Positions 43,181 to 51,921 of a stretch of DNA of 64,000 nucleotides are shown here, one piece after another. Numbering within the stretch: position 1 is the stretch's first letter; the number at the start of each line of letters is the position of its first letter. Position numbers and translations under genes: made by a program. The stretch lies in NCBI GenBank assembly GCA_038040385.1, contig JBBPII010000003.1, forward strand, positions 344,219 through 408,218, in the 5' to 3' direction. The notes beneath the pieces are model-generated. The model saw only the letters and a list, made by a program, of their open reading frames with translations, was not told the origin of the DNA and ran no database searches. This stretch comes from Gilichinskyi gelida. Lineage in GTDB: Bacteria; Acidobacteriota; Thermoanaerobaculia; Gp7-AA8.

Positions 43181-43708
43181 TCAGAAGCCTTCGAGCAGGT
43201 TGGTCACCAGCGACTCGGCGAAGCGGACGGCGATCTCCCGGATGGCGCGCGTCTCCTGGTCGAACGCGTCGGTGGCCTCGACGTTGACCTGGTAGTTCTC
43301 GGTGAAGCGGTACTGGTCGTTCTTCCACAGCACCTTGTCGTCGGCGCGATGGTCCAGCAGCTCGATGTTCGCGGTGATGGAGATCTGGTACTGCGTGGCG
43401 CGCCCCTGCTGGTTGAAGGCGATGGGGAAGATGCCGAAGCTGTCGATGGAGCCGCGCAGGACGACGTCGGCGTCCTTCGGCACGCTGACCAGCCGCAGCC
43501 GGCCGCGGGAGACGAACTCGTCGGCCACCGCCTGCGTCACCCGCTGTTCGAGCTCCACGCGCGTGGTCTTGTTGACGAAGGCGGGGACGGAGATGGTCCG
43601 GACCGTCGGCGGGAGAAGTTTGTTCGCGCTGCCGACCAGGCCGTAGCCGCAGGCCGTCAGAGCGAGCAGGGAGCAGCGAGCGGAGAGCAGCAGGATGCGA
43701 CGTGTCAT
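43181..43708 (-). CDS. lptE: LPS-assembly lipoprotein LptE-like
   Basis: 175 residues. Lipobox LTAC (Cys20) followed by GYGL, then TVRTISVPAFVNKTTRVELEQRVTQAVADEFVSRGRLRLV, the usual start of LptE. LptE plugs the LptD barrel and helps place LPS in the outer membrane. lptD is not in the window. Fits the KDO and PagL genes as evidence for LPS. The gene's upstream region diverges from the secreted protein at 43818. Confidence 0.82.
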   Translation of the reverse strand: MTRRILLLSARCSLLALTACGYGLVGSANKLLPPTVRTISVPAFVNKTTRVELEQRVTQAVADEFVSRGRLRLVSVPKDADVVLRGSIDSFGIFPIAFNQQGRATQYQISITANIELLDHRADDKVLWKNDQYRFTENYQVNVEATDAFDQETRAIREIAVRFAESLVTNLLEGF

Positions 43709-43817
43709 ACGCCGGTCAACTTAGCATGATTGCGAAGCGGCTTCGCGCGCCGGATTCGCGACCGTTCGGAGCGTGGCGCGCACCAAATGGCCCTCGTTTC
43801 GCGCCTACACACGTGAC

Positions 43818-45164
43818 ATGAAACGACAAGCACGCGCACGCGCCCTTTTCCTCTGTTGGCTGTCCATCGCCGGGGCCACAGTCGCCGGCGGCCAACCCGG
43901 CCCGCCGGTATCGCTTGCCGGCACCGGCTTTTCGGTGTTCTTTCCCATCGTCACGCGGGCGCGCGGGGTTTCGACGACCTTCTACACATCGCTCGACGTC
44001 ACGAACAACCTGGTCACGGCAACGACCGACGTGCTGTTCAATTACCGCTCCGCCGACGGATCGCTCAACAAGAGCGGCACGCTGACCACCCTTGGCGGCT
44101 TCGGGAACTTCCACACTGATGATTTCCTGCAACTCCTCGTCACCCGCGGCGTCCTGACGCAGGCGCAGGCTGACAGCACGTTCGGCACGCTGGTGCTCAC
44201 GTTTGCAAATCCGGCGTTCACCGCCGGAACCGAGGGCTCCGCGGTGACACGAATCTACAACTACCTGACCGGCAACTCGGGTGCCTCGGTCGGCCTGGCC
44301 TACCGCGCGCAGGTCATTCGGGCTAACGGCGCGCACCGACTGGCCGCCGTGATCACGGACACGAAGCTGTCCAGCGGCGGCCCGACAGTCGTGACGAACC
44401 TCGGTCTGGCGAACGTCGGCGTCGATGACAGCGGAAACCCGATCGCCGCGTCCGCCATAGTCACCCTCAGCTTCTTCGATCCGCGCCTCGGCATTCGCGT
44501 CGGATCGCAGCCGCAGTACACCCTGGCGCCGGGGCAGGTCGTGCAGATCAACGATGTCTTCACCCAGTTCCCCATGCCCAGCGGCACCAACTCGATCTTC
44601 GTCATCGCCGACGGATCGACGGGAGCCACCGCGCCGCAGATCGACGGCTACATCTCGGTCAAAGACACGACGAGCAGTGACGGATCGTATTTCGCCATGC
44701 AGCCCATCCCGCCGGGGACGACCAGCGCGCCGACGTCGAAGTGGTATCTGTCGCCGCTGCTGCAATTCACGCTGAATGCGAACCCCAGCGCATCGAGCAG
44801 CGGAGGGCTGCAACTCTGTCTGTCGCGGATGGACTGGACGACGACCCTGCAGGGTCCGCTCAACGGGACGTCCTATGCCTTCAACCTCGGCACGCAGTCG
44901 TCGCTCGGCAGCTCGGATCCGCCGAACGGCCGCCTCGTCGCCGAGATCATCCGCAAACGGGGATCGACGGAGACCGTCTTCGCATCGAAGACGTTCGACA
45001 CCACGAAGACCTACGCCGTCCAGAATGCGGTGATCGCCGGCGCGGACTTCGCCGGTCAGGCCGGCGACGTGGTCGACCTTCGCGTCCGGATCCAGCAGGG
45101 CCTGCCGTGCATCGCCGAATACGTCGGCGCCGGAACGGACAGCTTCATCATGATCTCGCCATGA
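43818..45164 (+). CDS. Secreted protein of unknown function, 448 aa
   Basis: Start ATG at 43818 places a signal peptide at the N-terminus (RALFLCWLSIAGATVAGG); an upstream in-frame ATG at 43773 would bury it. The mature part is rich in Ser, Thr, Gly and beta strands (FSVFFPIVTRARGVSTTFYTS, TVVTNLGLANVGV) and resembles the secreted beta-sandwich proteins common in Acidobacteriota, often surface-displayed. No catalytic motif seen. Its stop codon abuts the leuS stop on the other strand (TGATCA). Confidence 0.7.
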   Translation: MKRQARARALFLCWLSIAGATVAGGQPGPPVSLAGTGFSVFFPIVTRARGVSTTFYTSLDVTNNLVTATTDVLFNYRSADGSLNKSGTLTTLGGFGNFHTDDFLQLLVTRGVLTQAQADSTFGTLVLTFANPAFTAGTEGSAVTRIYNYLTGNSGASVGLAYRAQVIRANGAHRLAAVITDTKLSSGGPTVVTNLGLANVGVDDSGNPIAASAIVTLSFFDPRLGIRVGSQPQYTLAPGQVVQINDVFTQFPMPSGTNSIFVIADGSTGATAPQIDGYISVKDTTSSDGSYFAMQPIPPGTTSAPTSKWYLSPLLQFTLNANPSASSSGGLQLCLSRMDWTTTLQGPLNGTSYAFNLGTQSSLGSSDPPNGRLVAEIIRKRGSTETVFASKTFDTTKTYAVQNAVIAGADFAGQAGDVVDLRVRIQQGLPCIAEYVGAGTDSFIMISP

Positions 45165-47732
45165 TCATCTGACGACCACGTTGACCAGTTTACCCGGCAC
45201 ATAGATCGTCTTCACCACCTGCTTCCCCTCCACCCATCGCTGCACGTTCGCGTTTTCCTTCACCGCGGCGAGGACTTCGGCCTCCGCGGGCGGATTGGAC
45301 ACCTCGACCTGGCCGCGCAGTTTGCCGTTGACCTGCACGGCGATGACGATGACGTCCTCCGCCATCAACGCTGGGTCAGCGACCGGCCATGACGAGGTGA
45401 GGATGAATCCCTCCCCGCCCAGCATCTCCCACAGCTCCTCGGTGATGTGCGGCGCGAACGGATGCAGCAGTTGCAGCAGCACGAGGTAGGACTGGCGAAC
45501 ATCGAGACCTTCCGCAACCGCGTCGCCGATGGCGTTGGAGAGCTCCATCAGCGCGGAGATGGCGGTGTTGAACTCGAAGCGGTCGATGCGACGGGTGACG
45601 GTGTCGATGGTTTGATGGGTCTTGCGGAGGAGGGCCCTCACCCCCAGCCCCTCTCCCGCGTCGTGGGAGAGGGTGGCCCGAAGGGCCGGGTGAGGGGCCA
45701 TGCCCCAAACGCGATTGAGAAACCTGGATGCGCCCACGACGCCGTCGTCCGACCACGCCGCTTCCTTCTCCGGCGGGGCGATGAAGAGCGTGTAGACGCG
45801 CTCGGTGTCGGCGCCGTAGCGGGCGATCAACTCATCGGGGGGAACGACGTTGAACTGCGACTTCGACATCTTCGCCATCTCGGCGGTGAGCGGCTCGCCG
45901 GTCGACTTGCGCACCGGCGTGCCGTCGCGCGTCTCCACATCGTCGAGCGGCACCCACTGCCCGGCGGCGGTGCGGAAGCCCTCCTTGATGATCATCCCCT
46001 GGTTGAAAAGGCTGGCGAACGGCTCCTCGAAGTCGACCAGCCCCATGTCGTGCAGGGTGCGGGTGATGAAGCGCGCGTAAAGGAGATGGAGGATGGCGTG
46101 CTCGATGCCGCCGATATACTGGTCCACCGGCAGCCAGCGGTTGACAAGTTTGGAGTCGAAGATCTTCATGTCGTCGTGCGCGGAGATGAAGCGCGCGTAG
46201 TACCACGACGAGTCGACGAAGGTGTCCATGGTGTCGGTCTCGCGCCGCGCCGCGCCGCCGCACTCCGGGCAGACGGCGTTGACGAAGCGCTCGTCCTTTG
46301 CCAGCGGGTTGCCTTCCCGCCCGGTGAACGGCACATCGAGCGGCAGCCTGACCGGCAACTGCTCCTCCGGCACGGGCACGATGCCGCATGTCTCGCAGTA
46401 CAGCATGGGGATCGGCGTCCCCCAGTAGCGCTGCCGGGAGATGAGCCAGTCGCGGAGGCGATAGCGGACCATGCGCTTACCGATGCCGCGGCGCTCGATC
46501 TCGTCGATGATGCGCTCGATGGCCTGCGGCGGCGCGAGGCCATCGATCAGCGGAGAGTTGACGATGATCGCGCTGTCATCCTTGGCCGCATATGCCTCAT
46601 GTAGGACGGGCTTTAGCCCGTCGGGACGGGCTGAAGCCCGTCCTACATTGGGCATGACGACCACGCGTATGTCGAGCCCGTACTGCTGTGCGAACTCGAA
46701 GTCGCGCTGGTCGTGCCCCGGCACGGCCATGATCGCTCCGGTGCCGTACTGCATCAGCACGAAGTTTCCGAGCCAGATGGGGATCTCCTCGTTCGTGAAC
46801 GGATTGATGGCGTATTTGCCGGTGAAGCGTCCTTCCTTCCCCGCCTCCTGCCGCTCCAGATTGCTCTGGTTACGCACGCCGGCGATCCATTGCTCGATCT
46901 CCGCGCGCTGCGGGTGATCGGCGATGAGCGCCGGCACGATGGGGTGCTCCGGCGCGAGGACCATGAAGGTGGCGCCGTAGATGGTGTCGGGGCGGGTGGT
47001 GAAAATGCGAATCGATCCGCCGATGGCGGGCACCGGGAACTCGACGTCGGCGCCGACCGAGCGCCCGATCCAGTTCCGCTGCATCAGCTTCACTTTTTCC
47101 GGCCAGTGTTCGAGTGTGTCGAGGCCGGCGTCGAGGCGGTCGGCGTAGTCGGTGATCTTGAGGAACCACTGCTCGAGCACCCGCTGCACCACTTCGCTGC
47201 CGCAGCGCTCGCAGCGGCCGTCGACCACCTGCTCGTTGGCCAGCACGGTCTGATCGGCCGGGCACCAGTTCACCGGCGCCTTGCCGCGGTAGGCCAGCCC
47301 GCGTTTGTAGAGCTGCAGGAAGAGCCACTGGTTCCAGCGGTAGTACTCCGGCTCGCAGGAGGCGAGCTCCTTCGACCAGTCGTAGAGGATCCCCCACCGC
47401 GCGAACTGCAGCTTCATGCGGGCGATGTTGTTGACGGTCCATTCGCGCGGATGGATGCCGCGCTTGATCGCCGCGTTCTCCGCCGGCAGGCCGAACGCGT
47501 CCCAACCCATCGGATTGAGCGCCACGCGTCCGCGCATCCTGAAGTAGCGATAGAGCGCGTCGCCGAGGATGTAGTTGCGGCCGTGTCCGACGTGGAGATC
47601 GCCGGAGGGGTACGGGAACATGTTGAGCATGTAGAACTTCTCGCCCGGCGCGCTGACGTCGACCTCCGCGACGCGCGCTTCCGCCCAGCGCGTTTGCCAC
47701 TTCTCCTCGATGTCTTTGGGCGCGTAGCTCAT
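45165..47732 (-). CDS. leuS: Leucyl-tRNA synthetase with two repeat-encoded insertions
   Basis: 855 residues from ATG at 47732. Class I signatures: FPYPSGDLHVGHGRNY (HIGH), editing domain with TTRPDTIYGATFMV, Zn-type cysteines WCP...CERCG, and MSKSQFN (KMSKS). It charges tRNA-Leu and edits mischarged norvaline or isoleucine. Two segments are foreign: GRASARPDGLKPVLHE after VVMPNV in the editing region, from a family G repeat (46599-46648), and PHPALRATLSHDAGEGLG near the anticodon-binding domain, from a family B repeat (45635-45697). Both keep frame. The open frame upstream to 48086 overlaps another gene and is rejected. Confidence 0.95.
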   Translation of the reverse strand: MSYAPKDIEEKWQTRWAEARVAEVDVSAPGEKFYMLNMFPYPSGDLHVGHGRNYILGDALYRYFRMRGRVALNPMGWDAFGLPAENAAIKRGIHPREWTVNNIARMKLQFARWGILYDWSKELASCEPEYYRWNQWLFLQLYKRGLAYRGKAPVNWCPADQTVLANEQVVDGRCERCGSEVVQRVLEQWFLKITDYADRLDAGLDTLEHWPEKVKLMQRNWIGRSVGADVEFPVPAIGGSIRIFTTRPDTIYGATFMVLAPEHPIVPALIADHPQRAEIEQWIAGVRNQSNLERQEAGKEGRFTGKYAINPFTNEEIPIWLGNFVLMQYGTGAIMAVPGHDQRDFEFAQQYGLDIRVVVMPNVGRASARPDGLKPVLHEAYAAKDDSAIIVNSPLIDGLAPPQAIERIIDEIERRGIGKRMVRYRLRDWLISRQRYWGTPIPMLYCETCGIVPVPEEQLPVRLPLDVPFTGREGNPLAKDERFVNAVCPECGGAARRETDTMDTFVDSSWYYARFISAHDDMKIFDSKLVNRWLPVDQYIGGIEHAILHLLYARFITRTLHDMGLVDFEEPFASLFNQGMIIKEGFRTAAGQWVPLDDVETRDGTPVRKSTGEPLTAEMAKMSKSQFNVVPPDELIARYGADTERVYTLFIAPPEKEAAWSDDGVVGASRFLNRVWGMAPHPALRATLSHDAGEGLGVRALLRKTHQTIDTVTRRIDRFEFNTAISALMELSNAIGDAVAEGLDVRQSYLVLLQLLHPFAPHITEELWEMLGGEGFILTSSWPVADPALMAEDVIVIAVQVNGKLRGQVEVSNPPAEAEVLAAVKENANVQRWVEGKQVVKTIYVPGKLVNVVVR
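45635..45697. repeat. Short palindromic repeat, family B copy 4, inside leuS
   Basis: CCCTCACCCCCAGCC...CCGGGTGAGGG with inner ctctcccgcgtcgtgggagag. A single-hairpin version of family B, read in frame in LeuS. Confidence 0.8.
46599..46648. repeat. Palindromic repeat, family G copy 3, inside leuS
   Basis: ATGTAGGACGGGCTTTAGCC... and ...GGCTGAAGCCCGTCCTACAT: two abutting hairpins, with the same layout as the copy at 32659. Read in frame in the LeuS editing region. Confidence 0.85.
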
Positions 47733-47748
47733 GGGCCGCGCAGTATAA

Positions 47749-47779
47749 GTCCTGAGTCCTGAGTGCTGAGTCCTGAGTG
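47749..47779. repeat. Short tandem repeat upstream of the propeller gene
   Basis: Four to five copies of a 7-base unit CTGAGTC/CTGAGTG in the 54-base gap between the leuS start and the divergent gene at 47787. Confidence 0.7.
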
Positions 47780-47786
47780 ACGTAAA

Positions 47787-48983
47787 ATGTCCTCCATGTT
47801 CCGGGTGCTCCTCGTTCTCTCTCTCCTGCTCCCCGCCGCCGCCCACGCGCAAACGGTGAGCTATTTCACGGTCATCGGAAGAGTGGGCGCCGTGACGGCC
47901 GCCGCGGATGGAAACCTCTGGTTCATTCACGAGCGCGGCGTCGGACGGATGACGCCCCTTGGCGAAGTGACGATCATCCCGACATCCACCATGCTCTCGA
48001 GCACAATCGTGAGCGGGCCGAATGACACCGTCTGGTTCACACGATTCAGGGGAATCGACTCCTTCGACATCCGAACCGGCGCGCATTCGTCGTACGACGT
48101 GCCGTATTTGGTGCAGGGGCTCCTCGCGGCGCCGGATGGGAACGTCTGGTTCACAGTCGATCAGATAGGACTCGGACGCCTGGCGCCGGACGGCGAGATC
48201 ACGATGTTCCCCGTGGAGCCAAGCATCGCGGGGATGGCTTTGGGCCCCGATGGCAACATCTGGTTCACGCAGTACGGCTTCGGTGCGATTGGCCGGGTCA
48301 CGCCGCGAGGCGACATCACCTTCTTCACCACCAGTCCTCGCGGCTGCTGCGGACAGGCCATCGCATCCGCTGCCGACGGCACGCTCTGGACCACGCTCGA
48401 AGGACCCAAACTGGCGCGCCTCTCGGTTCAGGGAACGATCCTGAAGCTTTTCGACCTGCCGTCATATGCCTGGAAGATGGGAGTGGGACACGATGGCCGC
48501 GTGTGGTTCAACACCCCGACCGGCTTCGACGTCCTCGCCTCAGACGGTCAGATCACTTCCATCGCTGTTCCCGGCATGCCGGAGAACATGAGCGGCCTGG
48601 TTGCCGCGGGCGACGGCAACATGTGGGCGACTACCGCGAAGTCGTTTAGCTGCTCACTAATGTGTTCCCTTCCCTTGGACGTACCCGCCGTAGGGTTCCT
48701 TCGCGTCAACCTCGTCAATCCTGCGCCGGCCATTACCAGTGTTGTGCGCGCGTACGCCGGTGTGATGATCCGCGGCCTCGGTTTTGTGCCCGACACCGTC
48801 ATTCGATTCAACGGAACCGACCAGACGACGACGTACGTCTCGCCGTTCGAGATTGTCCTCAACTCGCAAGAGGCGTCGAGCGGCGGGACGTTCACGGCGG
48901 TCAACAAATCGCCGGGAGGCGGCACCTCGGCGCCGTTCGTCTTCATCCCTGAGCCGGTGGTCCGGCGTCGCGCGATCCGGTGA
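47787..48983 (+). CDS. Secreted Vgb-like beta-propeller protein with IPT/TIG domain
   Basis: 398 residues (ATG at 47796 is an alternative start). Signal peptide LLVLSLLLPAAAHA. Six or seven blades with the streptogramin-lyase-like repeat A-x-D-G-N-x-W-F-T (AAADGNLWFIHE, APDGNVWFTVD, GPDGNIWFTQY). A C-terminal IPT/TIG-like domain follows (ITSVVRAYAGVMIRGLGF...GTDQTTTYVSPFEI). The catalytic His/Glu of Vgb were not identified, so binding or structural roles are as likely as lyase activity. A decayed copy lies at 49443. Confidence 0.8.
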   Translation: MSSMFRVLLVLSLLLPAAAHAQTVSYFTVIGRVGAVTAAADGNLWFIHERGVGRMTPLGEVTIIPTSTMLSSTIVSGPNDTVWFTRFRGIDSFDIRTGAHSSYDVPYLVQGLLAAPDGNVWFTVDQIGLGRLAPDGEITMFPVEPSIAGMALGPDGNIWFTQYGFGAIGRVTPRGDITFFTTSPRGCCGQAIASAADGTLWTTLEGPKLARLSVQGTILKLFDLPSYAWKMGVGHDGRVWFNTPTGFDVLASDGQITSIAVPGMPENMSGLVAAGDGNMWATTAKSFSCSLMCSLPLDVPAVGFLRVNLVNPAPAITSVVRAYAGVMIRGLGFVPDTVIRFNGTDQTTTYVSPFEIVLNSQEASSGGTFTAVNKSPGGGTSAPFVFIPEPVVRRRAIR

Positions 48984-48984
48984 A

Positions 48985-49419
48985 TCAACCGTACACCAGG
49001 GTCACCGGCCCATCGTTCTCGAGCGACACGATCATCATTTCCCTGAAACGTCCCGTCTGAACGGGTATCCCCGTGGCCGCCAGCTCGGCGACGAACATCT
49101 CGAACAGTGCCCTCGCCCGCTCCGGCTCCTCGGCGTTGTCGAAGCTGGGGCGGCGGCCGCGCTCGATGGAGCCGGCGAGCGTGAACTGCGATACGGCGAG
49201 GATGGCGCCGCCGGCGTCGCGGACGTCGCGGTTCATCTTCCCCGCGTCGTCGCTGAAGATGCGCAGCTCGCGGATCTTGCGCGCGGCGGCGCGCATGGCG
49301 TATTCGCTGTCGCCCTTCTCCACGCCGGCGAGAACGAGGAGGCCGGCGCCGATGGCGGCGACGACCTCGTCGCCCACCGTAACCGCGGCGCGGCGGACGC
49401 GCTGGATTACGCATTTCAT
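48985..49419 (-). CDS. dtd: D-aminoacyl-tRNA deacylase
   Basis: 144 residues, normal length. Marks: MKCVIQRVRRAAVTV at the start, ILAVSQFTLAG (SQFT active-site segment) and ENDGPVTLVY (N-x-G-P-V-T cross-subunit motif). It hydrolyses D-amino acids and glycine wrongly attached to tRNA. The stop lies two bases from the propeller gene's stop. It separates the propeller gene from its degraded paralogue. Confidence 0.95.
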   Translation of the reverse strand: MKCVIQRVRRAAVTVGDEVVAAIGAGLLVLAGVEKGDSEYAMRAAARKIRELRIFSDDAGKMNRDVRDAGGAILAVSQFTLAGSIERGRRPSFDNAEEPERARALFEMFVAELAATGIPVQTGRFREMMIVSLENDGPVTLVYG

Positions 49420-49442
49420 GGTCCAGCATCGTAGGATGCCTC

Positions 49443-50091
49443 ATGCCACGCGTACGTATCGTTTTTTGCCTCCTCGTCGCGTCGGCCATTTCCTTCGCGC
49501 GCGCGCAAACCATCAGTTCGTTCCGGGTGGGCGGCTCGCCGATGAGCATCATCTGGTTCGTCGAGTACCTGGTGCGTGGACTGGGGCGCATCACACCGAC
49601 AGGGGAAGTCACCGAGTTCGCGGCGTACGGGCAACGTGCATTCATTCGACATTCCTCAGGCCAGCGCCATCCGCGACATCACGGCAGGACCGGATGGAAA
49701 CATTTGGGCAGTTCTCGAGAGATCAGGCGGGTGCGTCGCTCCCTGCCCGCCGCCCGATCCGACTCCGCCGTTCGCAATCGTTCGGGTCAATCTCGTCAAT
49801 CCCGTGCCGGTGATCACCAGCATCGAGCGCCGCGTCGATCCGGTGACAAATGAACCGGTACTGACAATTCGCGGCCTCGGCTTCGTCCCCAACACCGTGA
49901 TCAGGTGGAGTGGAACTGACCGGACGACGATCTACGTCTCGCCGTTCGAGCTCGCACTGGCTTCCTCCGACGCGGCGCTCGCCGTCCGCGGCGGGACCTT
50001 CGTGGCGCGGAACGAGTCACCGGGTGGCGGCGAGTCACGTCCGTTTGTCTTCAAGCCGGCGACGTCGCTCCGCCGTCGCGCCGCGCATTGA
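49443..50091 (+). pseudogene. Decayed, internally deleted paralogue of the propeller/IPT protein
   Basis: Frame 1 (49443 on) gives a signal peptide (IVFCLLVASAISFARAQ) and one propeller strand (GLGRITPTGEVTEFAAYG). Frame 2 continues from about 49630 with FDIPQASAIRDITAGPDGNIWAVLE and the complete C-terminal part VRVNLVNPVPVITS...IRGLGFVPNTVIRWSGTDRTTIYVSPFEL, closely like the gene at 47787. Most blades are missing and a frameshift near 49625-49640 separates the halves. A sequencing error could account for the frameshift but not the deletion. Confidence 0.75.
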
Positions 50092-50211
50092 ATCTACGAG
50101 AGGTAGAAAACCGCCGCCCGCCAGTCGGATCGTCTAAAATCCGCCAACCACACCGAGGTCTTCGAGGCGCGCCGGCCGCCCTCGCCGGACTATCTTCGAA
50201 GGAGAGCAGCC

Positions 50212-50637
50212 ATGATCAACAAAGTCATTCTCGTCGGGCGTCTGGGAAAAGACCCCGAGATCAAATCCACCCCCGGCGGGCAGACCGTCGCCAAATTCAC
50301 CATCGCCACCGACGAGAAGTTCACAGACAAGAGCGGCGAGAAGCAGGAGCGCACCGAGTGGCACAACATCGTCGCCTGGGCGCGCCTGGCCGAGATCTGC
50401 GGGCAGTACCTCCGCAAAGGAATGCTGGTCTACATCGAGGGCTCCATCCGCACCGATAGCTGGGAGGACAAGGAGTCCGGCCAGAAGCGCTACCGCACGG
50501 AGATCAACGCCAGAGAGATGAAGATGCTCGAGCGGAAGCGCGACAGCGACGAGGGCGGCGGCGGATATCGCAAGCCGGCCGCGGCCAGCGCCGGCGCAGG
50601 GGCGCCGGTGGAGGATGAGGACGAGGTGCCGTTCTGA
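50212..50637 (+). CDS. ssb: Single-stranded DNA-binding protein
   Basis: 141 residues preceded by AAGGAGAGCAGCC. OB-fold marks: MINKVILVGRLGKDPEIKSTPGG, FTIATDEKF, RTEWHNIVAWARLAEICGQYLRKGMLVYIEGSI. A Gly/Ala linker leads to the acidic tail DEDEVPF, equivalent to the DDDIPF tip that recruits repair and replication partners. It stands alone rather than between rpsF and rpsR. Confidence 0.95.
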   Translation: MINKVILVGRLGKDPEIKSTPGGQTVAKFTIATDEKFTDKSGEKQERTEWHNIVAWARLAEICGQYLRKGMLVYIEGSIRTDSWEDKESGQKRYRTEINAREMKMLERKRDSDEGGGGYRKPAAASAGAGAPVEDEDEVPF

Positions 50638-50638
50638 G

Positions 50639-50729
50639 TTTATCCTTCGGCGCGAAGCGCCGGAGGATCTGGTGCCCACTTGCGCTGCGCACATGGGCGC
50701 CAGATCCTGACGCTTCGCGTCAGGATAAA
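50639..50729. repeat. Palindromic repeat, family D copy 3
   Basis: TTTATCCTTCGGCGCGAAGC... and ...CGCTTCGCGTCAGGATAAA with inner gatctggtgccca/tgggcgccagatc arms. It starts two bases after the ssb stop and ends nine bases before haemolysin III. Confidence 0.85.
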
Positions 50730-50737
50730 GTTGAGAC

Positions 50738-51355
50738 ATGTACCCCGGCGAACGCTTCAACGCCATCACCCACCTGGTCGGCACGGTCCTCGCGCTGATC
50801 GGCACGAGCGCGGCCGTGACTCTGGCGGCGAGGCAAGGCGGCACGATGAAGATCGTCGCCGTTTCCGTCTACGGCGGCATGCTGGTGGTGCTCTACCTCA
50901 GCTCCACGCTCTACCACTCGCTGCGCGGCAAGGCGAAGCAGATCTTCCACGTCTTCGACCACTGCTCGATCTACCTGCTGATCGCCGGGACGTACACGCC
51001 GTTCACCCTGACCGTGCTGCGCGGGCCGTGGGGATGGTGGCTCTTCGGCATCGTCTGGACCCTGGCCATCCTCGGAGTGGCGAAGGATGTTTTCTTCCGC
51101 GGCCGCTACCGAGCCGTCTCTGTCGTGCTCTATCTGTTGATGGGGTGGATGGTGGTCGCCGCGTTCGAGCCGCTGCAGCGCGCCCTCCCCTCGCCCAGCC
51201 TGGTGCTCCTCGCGGCGGGGGGGATCATCTACACCGTCGGCGTGGTGTTCTTCGCCCTATCGAAGCGCGTGGTGCACATGCACGGCGTCTGGCACCTTTT
51301 CGTGATCGCCGGCAGCGTGTGCCACTACTTCGCGGTGGTGGTGACTTTATCCTGA
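50738..51355 (+). CDS. Haemolysin III / YqfA-family (PAQR-like) membrane protein
   Basis: 205 residues with seven membrane helices. CREST/PAQR motifs: N-terminal E-R-F-N-A-I-T-H, SSTLYHSL (Ser, His), FDHCSIYLLIAGTYTP (Asp) and the final GVWHLFVIAGSVCHYF (two His). The retained Ser/His/Asp/His set suggests a zinc-dependent amide hydrolase as in the PAQR/ceramidase group; the haemolysin name is historical. The C-terminal LS and the TGA stop are supplied by the repeat at 51346. Confidence 0.88.
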   Translation: MYPGERFNAITHLVGTVLALIGTSAAVTLAARQGGTMKIVAVSVYGGMLVVLYLSSTLYHSLRGKAKQIFHVFDHCSIYLLIAGTYTPFTLTVLRGPWGWWLFGIVWTLAILGVAKDVFFRGRYRAVSVVLYLLMGWMVVAAFEPLQRALPSPSLVLLAAGGIIYTVGVVFFALSKRVVHMHGVWHLFVIAGSVCHYFAVVVTLS

Positions 51356-51376
51356 CGCTTCGCGCCGAAGGATAAA
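51346..51376. repeat. Short palindromic repeat, family D copy 4
   Basis: TTTATCCTGACGCTTCGCGC...GAAGGATAAA. The single-hairpin version of family D, containing the haemolysin III stop and ending one base from the DinB stop on the other strand. Confidence 0.8.
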
Positions 51377-51377
51377 T

Positions 51378-51896
51378 TCACAAATAGCGCGACCGAAGCA
51401 CGCCGAGGTGATGCCGCGCGTGCCCGGCGACCATGTAGGCGATGGCGCGCACGCTGGTCCTGGTGTCGTTCGCCGTGCCGGCGCGGGTCCAGGCCTCGTC
51501 GGAGAGCCCGCGCATGAGCGTCAGAGTCGCGCGGCGGGTGGCGTCGAAATCGTCGAGCAGATCGGCGAAGGATCGCTGGTCGAAGTTCGCGCCGCGCATG
51601 TAGTCGTTCTCGTCGAATCCCGGCAGCGACTGCGTCTCCCCGCGCGCGATCGACAGCAGCCGGTAGTCGAAGACGCGCTCGGCGTCGGTGACGTGCCCGA
51701 TGACCTGCTTCACGCTCCACTTCTCCGGCGCATAGCGGAACGTCGCCTTCTCCTCGCCGAGCGGTGCGAGCAGCGCGGCGATCTCCCGGCCCTGCGCCTC
51801 GAGCGCGCCGACGACGTCCTCCTCAGGGACAAGATCGATGTAGCGGCTGAAGTACGGTGCGTGCTCGCCGGCCAGCGGCCTTCCTGGAGTGCTCAT
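51378..51896 (-). CDS. DinB/YfiT-family metal-binding protein
   Basis: 172 residues, four-helix bundle type. Metal-ligand positions of the DinB fold: VIGHVTDAERVF (first His) and AGHARHHLGVLRSRYL (two further His). Family members include thiol-dependent S-transferases and hydrolases (BstA/YfiT). No substrate can be inferred. Diverges from the GNAT gene with 25 bases between start codons. Confidence 0.88.
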   Translation of the reverse strand: MSTPGRPLAGEHAPYFSRYIDLVPEEDVVGALEAQGREIAALLAPLGEEKATFRYAPEKWSVKQVIGHVTDAERVFDYRLLSIARGETQSLPGFDENDYMRGANFDQRSFADLLDDFDATRRATLTLMRGLSDEAWTRAGTANDTRTSVRAIAYMVAGHARHHLGVLRSRYL

Positions 51897-51921
51897 GGGA
51901 GCGGGAGTTTATCCTGTGCGA

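Noticed and set aside
47733..48086. N-terminal extension of leuS by 118 residues
   Set aside because: It overlaps the divergent propeller gene and its upstream tandem repeat; LeuS homology starts at MSYAPKDIEEKW.
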